Positions 34,736 through 46,510 of a DNA stretch of 64,000 bases are shown in pieces. A program made the position numbers and the translations under genes. Location: contig PVNU02000424.1 of the NCBI GenBank assembly GCA_003013855.2, positions 1,798,001 through 1,862,000 of the forward strand. The letters are read 5' to 3'. The notes under the pieces were generated by a model. The model did no database searches, was not told the origin of the DNA, and saw only the letters and a program-made list of their open reading frames with translations. Numbering within the stretch: position 1 is the stretch's first letter; each line of letters opens with the position of its first letter. This DNA comes from Liriodendron chinense (lineage: Eukaryota; Streptophyta; Magnoliopsida; Magnoliales; Magnoliaceae).

Positions 34736-35256
34736 GTAGCAAGATAGTTAGCAATATCCGTATACCATGGAAATTGAGAGACTTTAAAAAGTTGCTCATC
34801 AGGGAACATGTCATTGATCGCAGTCGTCTCAAGGGAATCGGTGAGAACAAGTCGAGAGAGATGGTCGGCCACTACGTTTTCTACTCCTTTCTTATCACGT
34901 ATTTCTATGTCAAATTCTTGGAGTAAGAGAATCCATCTTAACAAACTTGGCTTAGCATCCTTCTTAGAGAGAAGGTACTTAAGCGCGGCATGGTCCGTAA
35001 ATATGATGATCTTGGATCCAATCAAGTAGGACCTAAACTTATCCAATGTAAAAACTACGGCTAAAAGTTCTTTTTCTGTAGTAATGTACTTTGCTTGGGC
35101 TGAGTTTAAGGTTCTACTTGCATAGTAGATAACACATGGCTTCTTCTCTTTTCTTTGGCCTAGCACAACCCCAATAGCATAGTCGCTTGGATCGCACATA
35201 ATTTCAAAAGGAATGCTCCAATCAGGTGGTTGCATTATGGGAGCACACGTCAACAT
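34621..35256 (-). pseudogene. Athila RNase H region
   Basis: The frame has FEIMCDPSDYAIGVVLGQRK (first Asp of RNase H normally in 'CDASDYAVGAVLGQ'), TTEKELLAVVFTLDKFRSYL and IIIFTDHAALKYLLSKKDAK, then VADHLSRL at the domain end. It is open and overlaps the integrase frame at its 3' side by a frameshift, so the polyprotein is broken here. Confidence 0.8.
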
Positions 35257-35458
35257 ACCTTTAAGTTTGGTAAAGGCATTTTGACACTCATCATTCCACT
35301 CGAATGAGTTCTCCTTTTAAAGTAGGTTACATAAAGGATGAGAGAGTGAACTGAAGTCTTTTATGAACAGTCTATAAAATCCGGCGTGTCCCAAAAAGGA
35401 CCGCACATCTCGTACGCTCTTGGGTGGTGGAAGGTTAAAGATAAGATCAATTTTAGCT

Positions 35459-36146
35459 TTAGTCCACCTTGATTCTGTTTTGTGAGACTATGTGACCAAG
35501 TACAAATCCCTTTTGAACCATGAAGTGACATTTCTTCCAATTCAACACGAGGTTCTTCTCTTCACATCTCTTCAACACAGATTTCAAGTGCACCAGGCAC
35601 TCATTAAAACTATAACCAAATACAGAGAAATTATCCATGAAGACTTCAAGAATTGTCCCCACCATATCAGAAAAAATAGCTAAGCATACAACGCTGAAAA
35701 GTGGCAGGGGCATTACATAGTCCAAACGGCATCCGTCGATAGGCGAAAGTGCCAAATGGACATGTGAATGTAGTCTTCTCTTGGTCCTCTAGGGCGATCT
35801 CTATTTGGTTGTACCCTGAATAGCCATCAAGGAAGCAAAAATGGGAATGACCTCCCAACTTTTCTAAAATTTGATCAACAAACGGTAGGGGGAAGTGGTC
35901 TTTCCTTGTAACTGTGTTTAGCTTCTTGTAGTCAATGCACATTCTCCAACCGGTAGTGACTCTGGTTGGTACGAGTTCATTATTGGCATTGGCTACGATG
36001 GTTATTTCAGATTTTTTAGGCACCACTTGAGTTGGGCTCACCCATTGACTATCGGATATTGGGTAAATAATACCCACATCCAATAGTTTCACTACTTCGG
36101 CCTTAACCACATCCTTCATGTTTGGATGTCTTCGCATTCTCCTCAA
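35459..36146 (-). pseudogene. Athila reverse transcriptase
   Basis: The frame at 36146-35667 has GWRMCIDYKKLNTVTRKDHF and LDGYSGYNQI and ends in the block MPFGLCNAPATFQRCM. A second frame (35755-35459) has EVFMDNFSVFGYSFNECLVH, where the catalytic FMDDF is FMDNF (second Asp to Asn). A frameshift at about 35670-35750 and the lost Asp make it inactive. Confidence 0.85.
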
Positions 36147-37249
36147 GGTGTATGCGATGAGTACAAATCAGTGGGTCTATGCCTTTGAGATCCGTAATCG
36201 ACCATCCAATGGCACTCTTATGCTCTATTAGAGTGGCTATTAGCCTACTCTCTTGTTCCTCATCCAAGTGGGAAGAAGTTACCACCGGATATGTCTCATC
36301 TCGACCTAAATATACATATTTCAAATCACTTGGTAATGGTTTTAGGTCGAGTGTTGGTGCCTTGATATTGGATGGGAGGGGCTTGTTCTCGTTTAAGAGT
36401 AAAGGCTCAAATAGTGCCCTCCATCTTTTGTTATCAAGTACCGGCATCACATCTAAGATGGCATCCATTTCTCGTATTGTGTCATCATTCATCGCATGAG
36501 AGTGGGCCACACATGCCTCCAAAGGGTCGGAATATAATGTCAGGGGGAATGTATCCTCCACGAATGATTCAATCACGTTTATCTCGTCGATCTCATCATC
36601 AACTTCCCGTGGTTTTTTACATAAATCAAATATATTCAGCTCGAGATTCATATTTCCAAAGGACATTTGTACAAGCCCAGTTTCTACAATTGATAATCAC
36701 ATTTGAAGTAGCTAGAAAAGGGCAGTCGAGTATGACGGGAATTTGAGCACCGATACCTATCACGGGATGTGTATCCAAGACAATAAAGTCTCCTGGGTAG
36801 TAAAATTTATCAACTTGGACTAAAGCATCCTCAATCACTCCTCTCGGTATACGAATAGATCTATCAGTAAGTTGGAGTGTGGTTTTGGTGGGTTTCAATT
36901 CACCTAACCCAAGTTGTTCATAATCCGAGTACGGAATGAGGTTAACACTTGCCCCTAAATCGAGTAAGGCTTGTTTAATCCAGTAGTCTCCTATGATGCA
37001 TGAGATGGTTGGACTACCCAGATCCTTGTACTTTTGGGGCACCTCTTGTTTGATAATGGCACTCAAATTCTTAGTCAAAAGTACTTTATTGTGAACATTG
37101 TGTTTCCTTTTTACTGTGCACAATTCCTTTAGAAATTTGGCATAGGACGGTATTTGCTTTATGGCATCCAACAACGGGATGTTGATCTTCACCTGCTTGA
37201 AAACCTCTAAAATTTTCAGGTTTTTGTCTAAAGGTTTGGGTGAAATCAA
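36103..37249 (-). pseudogene. Athila protease and linker
   Basis: Two frames (37249-36626 and 36666-36103). The protease block is KQALLDLGASVNLIPYSDYE, with the D-L-G-A-S active site usual in Athila elements, and the end block is IPVILDCPFLATSNVIINCR. The linker has LIATLIEHKSAIGWSITDLK, the segment ahead of RT. A frameshift near 36640 divides them. Confidence 0.8.
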
Positions 37250-37469
37250 CCTTTGGGGAAACGGGGCAACCGGCTTGTATTGCCTTTCCGGTTCTTTCTC
37301 TTGTAGAGTGTTGTTTGAGCTATCATCCTCTTTGGAATTTTTCAGGATCCTTAGGCTTTGGGGCCTTCACCGGATTAGATTTTTCAATTATTTTTCCACT
37401 TCTCAAAGTGGTGATAGCTTTAACATGCTCCGTATGTTGGGAGAATGAGCATGCATCTTGTATCTCAAA

Positions 37470-38849
37470 TTAGGTTCTTGGGTTAGGAAGAGGTTGGGCA
37501 GGAAGTGTGCCTTTCTCCCTAACACTGAGGTAAGATTCAACTCTAGTCATTGAGGTTTTCAAGTCATTGATGGCTTGAGTTAAACTTTGATTAAATTTCA
37601 ATTGTTCTTGCATGAACCCATCTATTTTCAGAGAATTGGTCTTGTTATATTCAGCTTTAACCGATACGAATGCACCCAACATCTCCTCTAGCGTAGCTTT
37701 TGGTGTAATGACTAGGGATGGACCTAGTAAAGGTTGAGCTTGAGGGATATTATTTGCATTCGCAGTGGGTCCATTCCTCCAATTGAAGTTGGGATAGGTT
37801 CTTCCAACTAGAATTAAACGTGTTAAAGTTTGGAGCACCAAATTGCCGTTGATAACTGTTTATGGCATTTAATTGTTCTTGTAAGATGTCTCGGACTGCT
37901 GAAATTGTGGGACAATCTTGTGGTGTATGTTGATTTCCGGCACAAATTCCACAAACAGTTTCAACATCTTTTGAGTTGATCGTCTCTCCTTTCTTTAATT
38001 CCATGGCCTCGACTTTTCTTGTGAGGCTAGCCACACGTGCACTTATGTTATCTTCTTCTGATAAGGCATAAATTCTCATTTTTCCTTTTGTTGGCTAGTC
38101 TTGAAATTTGTTGGTTTAGATGTATCCCAAGACTGTGCATTCTCAGCCAATTCCTCCAAATAGTCCCATGCTTCCTCGACTTCCTTATTCATGAACTCCC
38201 CATTACACATCATCTCTTCGAATTGGCGCATGGGTGAAGTCAGTCCTTCATAGAAAAAGCTTATAACCCGCCAAATTTCGTAGCCATGATGTGGACATGC
38301 ATTTAACATGTCTTTAAACCTCTCCCAACATTGGAAGAAGGTTTCATCCTCCTTTTGGGAAAAATTAATGATAAGGCGCCTCAACATGTTTGTTTTGTGA
38401 ATAGGGAAGAACTTTTTAATGAACTCCCTAGATATATCAGTCCATGTGCTAATTGATCTTGGCCTTAATGCATGAAGCCAACCTTTAGCTTTATCTTTAA
38501 GGGTAAAAGGAAATAATTTAAGTCTCACCACATCATCAGTTATGTTTGCAAAGTGCATGGTGGCTATCACCTTATCAAATTTCTTAAGGTGTTGATAGGC
38601 ACTTTCACTGTCTAATCCATGGAATCTCGAGAGGAGTTGGATTACTCCCGGTTTCAAATCTACATTCCCTGCATTTTGTGGAAAAACTATGCATGAGAGA
38701 GTGCTCGCTCTCGCTGGTTGCAAGTAATCACGTAATGTTCTTGGTCGGGGAACATTCTCAACGACATTCTCTCCCGTTTCGGTTTGGTTTTGGCCCAGAT
38801 TTTGTTTGGCCATAGGATTAAGTTGATTTACAGCCATACTTTCAGACAA
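37470..38849 (-). pseudogene. Athila gag
   Basis: Three minus-strand frames. At 38849-38076: LKLFPFTLKDKAKGWLHALR, FIKKFFPIHKTNMLRRLIIN, FQCWERFKDMLNACPHHG and SPMRQFEEMMCNGEF. At 38079-37750: the single zinc-knuckle motif VCGICAGNQHTPQDCPT. At 37841-37470: the gag C-terminus. A start at 38849 fits the family N-terminus (MAVNQLNPMAKQNL) just inside. Frameshifts at the joins break it. Confidence 0.85.
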
Positions 38850-39503
38850 AATAGGAGAATTTAGATGTCTCCTAGCACATGGTTCTCTGTCAATTCCTTC
38901 TACTATCCCCCCTTCATTAATGAGTCAGTTATTAGAATCCCGAGCCCAATGTGGCATGCAAATCCTAAAAGAAAAAAAATGAAAAAGAATTCTTCCTTCC
39001 TTCCTTTACTTCTCTCTAAGACCGAAGCATAATGTGTTTTGCAATGGCTGAGCCAGAAGCAAGGATAGAAACAGATTTCTCCTGGTCAATAGGGGTTTAG
39101 AGAACTCCCCACCCACTCTTTGAATCTTTTGAGAAAAGTGCAGAAAAAGAAGAAAGAGGAATAGAGTTGAGAAGAGAAATCCCTGAGCACAAGGTGATCC
39201 AAGACGGCAGTGCTGACCAATAGGAATCAAGGCAGCACAAGACCAACCTATCAGAGATCCAAAAAGGAATCTCCACCCACTCTACAAGAGATGAATATGA
39301 TGGGAATGAATAGGGGAAGAAGAAGAGTAAGGTTAGAAAGATAAAACCTAATTTGAAAACTTAAGATGCGTACTTCTTCTTCAACTTCCTAAAAATTCCT
39401 GCAAAAGAAAAAAAATCAAAATAAAACAAACTAAGTTAGTACAAGAGTCCTAAAAATCTCGAATAGATACTATTTTCAGAAATTTTGTGAATAACCGTCA
39501 AAG

Positions 39504-39521
39504 TCCCCGGCAGCGGCGCCA
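39504..39521 (-). other. Primer-binding site (tRNA-Asp type) of the Athila element
   Basis: On the minus strand it reads TGGCGCCGCTGCCGGGGA, three bases inside the 5' LTR edge. Plant tRNA-Asp(GTC) ends in the complement with one difference (CAACGG versus CAGCGG). Confidence 0.85.
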
Positions 39522-39524
39522 AAA

Positions 39525-41025
39525 AGTAGGGTTGCGACGTAGTAATAAGTCTCAGTAAGACCAAGGTCGATCCACAGGGACTTATATAAGAATTCACAAA
39601 ACACTTCTAATAGTTTCCACTGAAGAACTAACTAAACAAAATTTAGTAATATGATGCAAAGAGATATTTTGAACTAACTGAAGGTAATCAATTAATAAAA
39701 AGGCACTAGGGGTTCAAGGATCCACTTGTAGAAATCCTCGATGCTCAATTTGCTGTGGTTTCTTACTTTCTCAACTAGAATCGAAATTAAGTTCTATCTA
39801 GTCGGATTATAGAGCAGTTAAAACAATCAATCTGACATATGTATGATCCAAGTATATGATTCACTCAATGCAAGCTAGGACGAGCATACTCAATTGCATA
39901 GGTCAGTCCCAATTCCAATAGGTTAAGATCACAATCATAACCATCATTAAATCCTGTCACCAGACAAAACTAGATCATGATTTGAACTTGATCCAAATCA
40001 CATAAACAATCTTACATAATCCAGAAATTTTAGAAAATAGACCTTTGGTAAGAAGCTTCCACATGACGATCATAGTTCTAGAGCGTATTCCAATTCCTCA
40101 GATCATACAGGTCTAGACTAGCTCAAAATACTTAAGAACTCAAGTAATTCTTCCAAACATCCATGAGTCATCATAAGATTAAGAAAAACTACTTAGAACT
40201 TTATTTAAACTTCAAACCATTGTTCTTCAATGAAAATCCAACTTGAAACCAAATCAAACGAATTTAAACATCTTAGATTCACTACAAGCTTCACCTCTTA
40301 GCCCTAGCTTAGAGGTTTAGCGTTCATGATCCAAGGAAACATGAAAGCAACTAAACAAAACATAAAACTAAAAAAACAAACTAGGAGGAGTTATGGAACT
40401 CCAAATTCAACTTCCGACGTCTCTCCACCGTGCTCAATCCCTTCTAAGATGCCCTAAGAACGATCCCTAGGTGTCCTTTTATAGTCGGGAAGCTCTGCTG
40501 TGTCAGAATCATCTAGAAATTGCGTAAGGTTACGCAATGCGCAGAGAAAATCGAAGCTTGTAGAGCACGCACTGTTACGCAGTCGACCGGTCGCACAACC
40601 GGTCTCAAAAACGTAAACAAACGTTTAAAGAGTTTTCAAAAAATTTAGACCCACTTTTTAATTCAAGGACCAGTCGCACGACCGGTCCTAATGGGTCTAG
40701 TGAGTTTTGACCGCAGGGCTCCTCTGTTGAGTGATCGGACTGGTCGGACGACCGGTCCAAGGCTATGGACGACCGGTCGAACGACCGGTCTTCAGTGCTT
40801 CATTCTGCATCATTTCTTCTCTCCTTTGCTTCTTTCTTCCATCCTTTCCTGCTTAGTCCTTTGGTCTTCAATGTTTGTGAATAGCTTCTTTAAGCCTCCA
40901 ATTGATGAATCCTTCCTCTTATCCTATAACCACAAAACCATGCTTTAGTTGGGTCTTTAATCATGTATTTCAAGCATAGTTAGTGATAAAATGGGGTTAG
41001 AATATACACATTTAAGCACTCAACA
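39525..41025 (-). repeat. 5' LTR of the Athila-type element
   Basis: It is nearly identical to 30777-32338 apart from small indels, including the loss of one block of 'gaccggtc' words. It ends GCACTCAACA at the GAAGG duplication. Its inner edge is 'agtagggttgcg', without the 16-base tip of the other copy. Confidence 0.87.
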
Positions 41026-42936
41026 GAAGGCATGGCAGGAGTTAGACCTTCTGATGATTTCATTGACGATCTTCCACCGGGCCATGCAAGAGATCAGTTG
41101 AGAGTCAAGATAAAGCTCATGCCGAGGGTTCACCCGTCAGCACCTGAGAAAAATTTAAGACAGGCAAAATGTTACACATCAAGAAGTGGGGGAGTTTGGA
41201 TCCGTCGTTGTAGATTAATCCTCCAGAAGTATTGGCAGGTGCAACTGTTGTCGATAGACGTGAAGAAGGTAAGCTCCGGTCTAGTGCTACAGAGGAGATT
41301 GCAGACGAAGAAGATACAGTTGTCAATAATCATGACGAAGGTGAGTCCGGGCCTGTAGATGTCGAGGTGACAATGCCAAAGGTGGTTCTGAAGCCAGTGA
41401 TGGCCAGGGAGCAGCATGCCTTGATGATTCGGGGTCACAACTTGAAGATGAACCTGTAGATTATTCTGGTGATGACTGGGGAGTGATCGTGCCAATGATC
41501 GCAGCAACGATGATTCCCTTGCGAACTATTATGATAACGATGCCGATGTCGAGGGTGCAGGTGATCTTGATGATGTTGTCATAGCCGCGATCGAAGCACA
41601 ACTCTATAACAATGCCAGGGTCCAATCTTCTTCCGAGCCTTTAGTCTTCGTTTCTTAGGCTGTCACGGCACCAAGTATGGGGTTGTCGACGGATGTTCAT
41701 CCTTGTTTGCCCGTTCGTGCTAATAATGCCAGGAATTCGTTCCTGGGCTTGAGATACATGAGGGGAACGTCGATCCTTCTTCGGTCCTTCCACCAGGCTG
41801 TTCATTGCAAGTAGACTGTCCTGTTGATTTGGAGGTCGTGGATACGTCACATCCTGCTGCGGTCGAAGTCGAACCCGATATCCCACACGCACAAGGTAAG
41901 GAATGTGATTGTAATCCTGCTTCATACTTTTCTTCTTTAATTCCTGCATAATCACACTAACCATGTTTTTTTATTATTATCTTATTTTTACATATCCTAT
42001 TGAGTCGATACCTGCCTCTGCCACTTCCGTCGCATCGTCTCCGGTTGTGACTATTGAACTGTTGGGCGAAGCTTTGGAAATAGTTGTTGATTCCGGGACA
42101 TGCATTGCGGGGCCTTCAGAGCCTGCTGTTGATCTTCCTACTATTCCTGGTACGACTCTTTTGTAATTCGCATTAGATTACGACTTGTAGTTTCTGCTTT
42201 CATGTTTACTAACGCGTCATTTGTTTGTCTTACGTTTTTTCTTGCAGCTGCCGTCGATTCTGACGTCGCCATTGTTATGATGCCGGAAATTCCTGCATTT
42301 GAACATTTAGATTATTTTGGTCAGAGCGTGCTGAAGGGTCTGCTGTCTAACCTTGTGAAGGCATTAGCCGATCCACGAGAATGGCATATGCTAGGTGCTG
42401 GCATGAAAGCACTGGAAGCTTGTGTCAGAGTAGTTGGGTCTGATGTGCTCATGGTTGTCGATCGCCTCTCTGCGTTCGAAAGCTCCCTCGCAAACGTAGC
42501 GGCTGCTGAGCACATCGAGCCCGATCCTGCTATCGAGGAGAAGCGGAGGATTGCGGAATCTTTGAGACCTGCAGTGGAACGTCATGCGCATTCGACGACG
42601 AACGCACGAGAATCCCTACAAAATAATAAGATACAATATGAGGGGTGCTTGGGTCGTCTAGCTGAAATTGACGCCAAGATTGAGCACTGCAGGTGGAGAA
42701 GATCGCCGTGAGCTTCAAAGCTACCCGTCTCGAGTCAGTAGTTGCTTAGGGCCAGATAGTGGTCACGTGGCTCGAAAGCGAGGGCGAAGCAAGCACGCAA
42801 GTAGTTGGAAGATTTGACTGTTGAACTTCAACATGTTCCTGATCCTACGGAGGTGTTATTTGCAGCAAAGTCAACGATGGAAACCGCCAGGGTGGCCGTG
42901 ATCAGGCTGATGTCGGGATGTTTGGAGAAGCTTTGA
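41026..42936 (+). pseudogene. Antisense PMD-like gene, 3' part
   Basis: The continuation of the gene cut at 30760. Coding-like segments are MAGVRPSDDFIDDLPPGHAR (from 41032) and, after two introns, an open frame to 42711 (VLKGLLSNLVKALADPREWH, AFESSLANVAAAEHIEPDPA). The end (42720-42936) resumes in another frame with one stop and closes with VIRLMSGCLEKL and TGA. The C-terminal part is rich in Ala/Glu/Arg/Leu and may form a coiled coil. Introns: 41896-42004 (AAG|GTAAG ... TTGAG) and 42150-42247 (CCTG|GTACGA ... CTTGCAG). Indels in the first part (41100-41640) break the frame. Confidence 0.55.
42150..42247 (+). other. Last intron of the antisense PMD-like gene
   Basis: The donor CTATTCCTG|GTACGA and acceptor TTTTTTCTTGCAG|CTGCCG bracket 98 bases. 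The open frame ends just after the donor and another begins at the acceptor, as expected for an intron. Confidence 0.6.
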
Positions 42937-43499
42937 TCTTTCACTCCCGATCCTCTCTTTCTTGACTTCAAATGTATAGAAATGATCATAGGATCTTACC
43001 TTTAGAAATTTTTGTAATTGGTGTAAGAAATACTTACCTTCTGACCATTCATGTATACGGGTTGAAAAGATGTCAACCAAACTTTTGTTAAATGAAATGA
43101 TTATAGCAATTACTTTTCTATCATGTGATGTTTGTGTGATATATACTAGAATGGTTTGCGACAATAATAGTAATAATCACAATTCTAATAAGTGATGAAT
43201 GTAGAATGAGATGAAAAGAGCAATACTTCCCTTTGCAATCGATTTCAGGAGTGTCCTGGATTTCTAAGCTCGGGATATGCTCGTGTCATAGACGAATGGT
43301 CCTTCTTGGTTATTTCTCCATAGCAAAGTCAAGGAAGACCTGCAAGAATATGGAGCAACTGATTAGCTTTTGTAACTACAAGCTTATCTACTGTATTCTA
43401 CTCCATTTCATTCTCCATTCTATCCTTACTTATTACATTCCCTCTCTTGGGGAGTTTACATTTCTCATATTTATGTAAAAGGAAGTAACATGTTAACTG
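42937..43499. other. Spacer between antisense gene and pol 3' ends
   Basis: The two genes converge here. The DNA is AT-rich, with no feature beyond a possible shared 3' UTR. I see no clear poly(A) signal on either strand. Confidence 0.5.
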
Positions 43500-44829
43500 T
43501 CAGGGGTAATATTTCTTCAGAAACCAGCAACTAATCGTAAAAGCAGCTCCCCCACCATCAAAATTCACTAAACAGTAGGCCCCATTGGAGTAGAGTTCTT
43601 TTATGATGCATGTCAGGTCCCACTTAGGGTCGAACTTGCTTTTTGTAGTGTGCGCGGCTGTTGGTCGCTTCATTACGAGTACCAAGTCACCCTTCTTGAA
43701 GGATCTACCCCTGACTCGCTTGTCATACGTTGTTGAGATATGCTTTTGGTACATCTCTAGCCGTTGTTGTGCCGCGAGCCTCTTCTTGTACAAGGCATCG
43801 AGCTCGGCCATCCTGAGCTCAGCATTACATTCATCTGTCAGGGAGTTCCACAGTGCTACTTGCAGGGACTCGACCTAAACTTCCATCGAGACGATGGCGT
43901 CCATGCCGTATACTAGTGAATAAGGAGTAGCCCGCATTGCTGTGCGGTGTGTAGTACAATATGCCCAGAGCGCTTTGGGCAACCGTTTGTCCCAATCTTT
44001 CTTATTCTCTGCCACCGTTTTCTTTAAAATCTTCACGATGGTTTTGTTGAATGGCTCAGCAAGCCCGTTTGCAGGAGGATAATAGGGTGTTGAGTAGCAA
44101 TGCTTGATCTTGAACTTGGCACACAGCTTGTCGATCATAGCATATCAGAAGGGTGTGCCATTATTCGTGACGATCTGATCGAGAATGCCGTGTTTGTAGA
44201 TGATGGTGTTCCGGATGAAACCCTCCACTTGTTTAGCTTTCAAGTTCTTCAGGACCACAGCCTCATCCCACTTAGAGAAGTAATCTGTTGCCGCCAGTAT
44301 GTACTGGTGCCCTTGAGAGGAAGAGAGGCTAATGGGGCCTATTACATCCATACCCCAGGCCGCAAAAGGCCAAGACATTACTGACTGATGCAATTCTTCT
44401 GGAGATATATGTATGATGTCAGCATGTATGATGGGCACCACGGTGGCATTTCCTGACGTAGTCCATCGCGTCTTTCACCATGGTGGGCCAATAATAGCCC
44501 ATGTGATGCACTCGATGATGCAGGTTCCAGCCGCCTTGATGGGCACCACATTCTCCTCTGTGTGCCTCTCTCAGCGTATCATGAACTTCTTCCCGGGCCA
44601 GGCATCTTGACAGTGTTCCATCGCTGGAGCGTCGATACAGTACTTCTTCTAAAAGGATGAACGAGCTGGCACGCCTTCTAACTTGAGTATGCATTTGCGG
44701 ATCCTCGGGTAAGAACCCATACTTCAAGTAATCATAGAATGGTCTTCTCCAATCTTCTTCTTCTATGATCTCAAAGCAATATACAGGGCTTGCACTCGTG
44801 ACATTCTCGGCTGCTGTGAGGGATAGCAA
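43500..44829 (-). pseudogene. Tat-like element integrase
   Basis: Four minus-strand frames cover it. Zinc-binding: LREAHRGECGAHQGGWNLHH with CRKC-like remains 'VRKCHRGAH'. Core: GMDVIGPISLSSSQGHQYIL keeps the first Asp; VTNNGTPF has Asn for the second Asp; NGLAEPFNKTIVKILKKTV keeps the Glu. C-terminal: GRSFKKGDLVLVMKRP. Three frame breaks and the lost Asp mean it is inactive. Confidence 0.82.
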
Positions 44830-45060
44830 TATCCTCCTTTCTTCTATGGTAACTTGAAGTGGGCTGCCCCCTGGGGTGCGCGAGAGCCGCGACTAGGTTA
44901 GCCAATGTATCCTGCTTGAGAATTTGCAGCTCTTGAGACGTGCGACCCTGTACTGTCCCGGAAATGATCGAATAGGGCTCAGGCCTGATGGCAAAGAGAT
45001 GATAGCTCTGGCTTGTGGACTTCATATTTCGTCGTAAGCTGTCCCACAACTAAACGAGAA

Positions 45061-45258
45061 TCACCGTATACTTATAGTGATTGGATTCGCATATCTTATG
45101 CCAACTGTAACCCAACTATGAGGGCCTGATACTCTGCTTCGTTGTTTGTGCACGACTGGCACTATTGTGAATGAGTAGGGCAATAAGTCACCTTGAGGAC
45201 TGATGAAGATCACACCAGCCCCTGATCCTGTAGCTCTAGAGGCTCCGTCGAAATACAT
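45061..45258 (-). pseudogene. Second RNase H of the Tat-like element
   Basis: The frame opens MYFDGASRATGSGAGVIFIS then PQGDLLPYSF, the hallmark of the additional (archaeal-type) RNase H that Tat-lineage elements carry between the first RNase H and integrase. It breaks off after about 35 codons by a frameshift. This motif is the best single reason to place the element in the Tat lineage. Confidence 0.75.
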
Positions 45259-45375
45259 CCACCACTATCTCGCGACCCTTACCATCATGGCTTGGTCGTC
45301 AGGAAGATCACATTCCATTTCCATGTTATCTGGTATAGGTGAGCTGCTAGAAAATCGACTATCGCCTGACCTTTA

Positions 45376-46471
45376 TCAGCTCGAGACGGCAGGTACAGTA
45401 ATGTCGAACTCGGATAGCAGTATGGCCCACTTGGCTAATCGCCCTGGACAACGATAGGTCAGTTCATCAGGAACTTGATAGGATCTGCTCTGAAGATCAA
45501 TGTAATCTGGTATGACAAGCAATAAGGCCTCAACTTCTTCATGGCGAATATCAAAGCTAGGCATATCTTCTCAATCGGTGAGTAATTAAACTCAGCACAG
45601 ACTGAGCGTGCAGGCTCAAGTAGTACAGAGCATTTTCCTTTCCTTCTTCATTCTTCTGGGCGAGCAGTGCCCGCAATGAGTTCTCTCTCATTGCTACGTA
45701 TAGTATCAGAGGCTTTCCCTCGATCGGTGCAGCGAGCACTAGAGCTTTCCCAAGTAACTCTTTGAGGCAATCGAAGGCTTTCTGGCACGCTTCGTCCCAC
45801 TCGAAGCGGATGTCTTTCTTGTTCAGCTAAGAGAAAGGATGGCAGCGACCTAACAAGTTCGAGATAAACCGCTGCAAGTAAGCGAACTCTCCCTTGGAAG
45901 CTCTTCAGCTCTTTTAAGTTCTTCGGAGGAGGCATTTCTCGGATCGCCTTGATCTTCTCGGGGTCAATCTCGATTCTCCGATGCTTGATCATAAAGCCAA
46001 GGAATTTTTCGAAGGACACCCCAAAGGCACACTTCAACGAATTCATGCAGAGGCTTTTCTTCCTCAACCTCTGAAATACTAACTTCAAATGTTCGCGATG
46101 CTAGCTGATGTCCGTCGGACCTCACTACCAGGTCATCGATGTAGCATTCCACATGCTTGTGCATCATGTCTCGGAAGATTACCTGCATCGCTCTCTGGTA
46201 CGTGACGCTTGCATTCTTCAGCCCGAACAGCATCACCCGGGTAGCAGAATATCCCGAGCGATGTGCGGAAGGCAGTGGACTCTTCATCTTCTGGAGCCAT
46301 TCGGATTTGATTATACCCTGAGTAGCCATCCATAAAGGACATCGTCGTATATGCTGACATGCTGTCAATCAGGAGTTCTGGGATAGGTAAAGGAAAGTCA
46401 TCTTTGGGACAAGCCTCATTCAGGTTGTGGAAATCAACGCACACTCGGATCTGGCCGTTCTTCTTCTTCAT
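45376..46471 (-). pseudogene. Tat-like element reverse transcriptase and first RNase H
   Basis: Overlapping minus frames (46471-46133, 46368-45964, 46088-45648, 45739-45376). RT blocks: KKNGQIRVCVDFHNLNEACP, MDGYSGYNQIRMAPEDEE, and an intact catalytic YIDDLVVRS. The 'GFMIKHRRIEIDPEKIKAI' block follows. The first RNase H (AAPIEGKPLILYVAMRENSL) is degraded. Frames shift at least three times. Confidence 0.82.
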
Positions 46472-46510
46472 AGGTACTATGTTCGAGATCCATTTGGGAT
46501 ACTAACTTTC

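Larger units (their letters stand above)
30761..41025 (-). mobile_element. Athila-type Ty3/gypsy element
   Basis: Inserted into the antisense gene. A perfect 5-bp duplication GAAGG flanks it (30756-30760 and 41026-41030). LTRs are about 1.5 kb. The PBS on the minus strand is TGGCGCCGCTGCCGGGGA (39521-39504), matching the tRNA-Asp type with one change. The PPT is GGTTGGGGGGTG (32350-32339). The order gag-PR-RT-RH-IN on the minus strand and the style of each domain (DLGASVNLIP protease, FMDNFSVFG RT) are Athila-like. I find no env-like ORF. The LTRs are still very similar, so this is the younger of the large elements. Confidence 0.9.
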
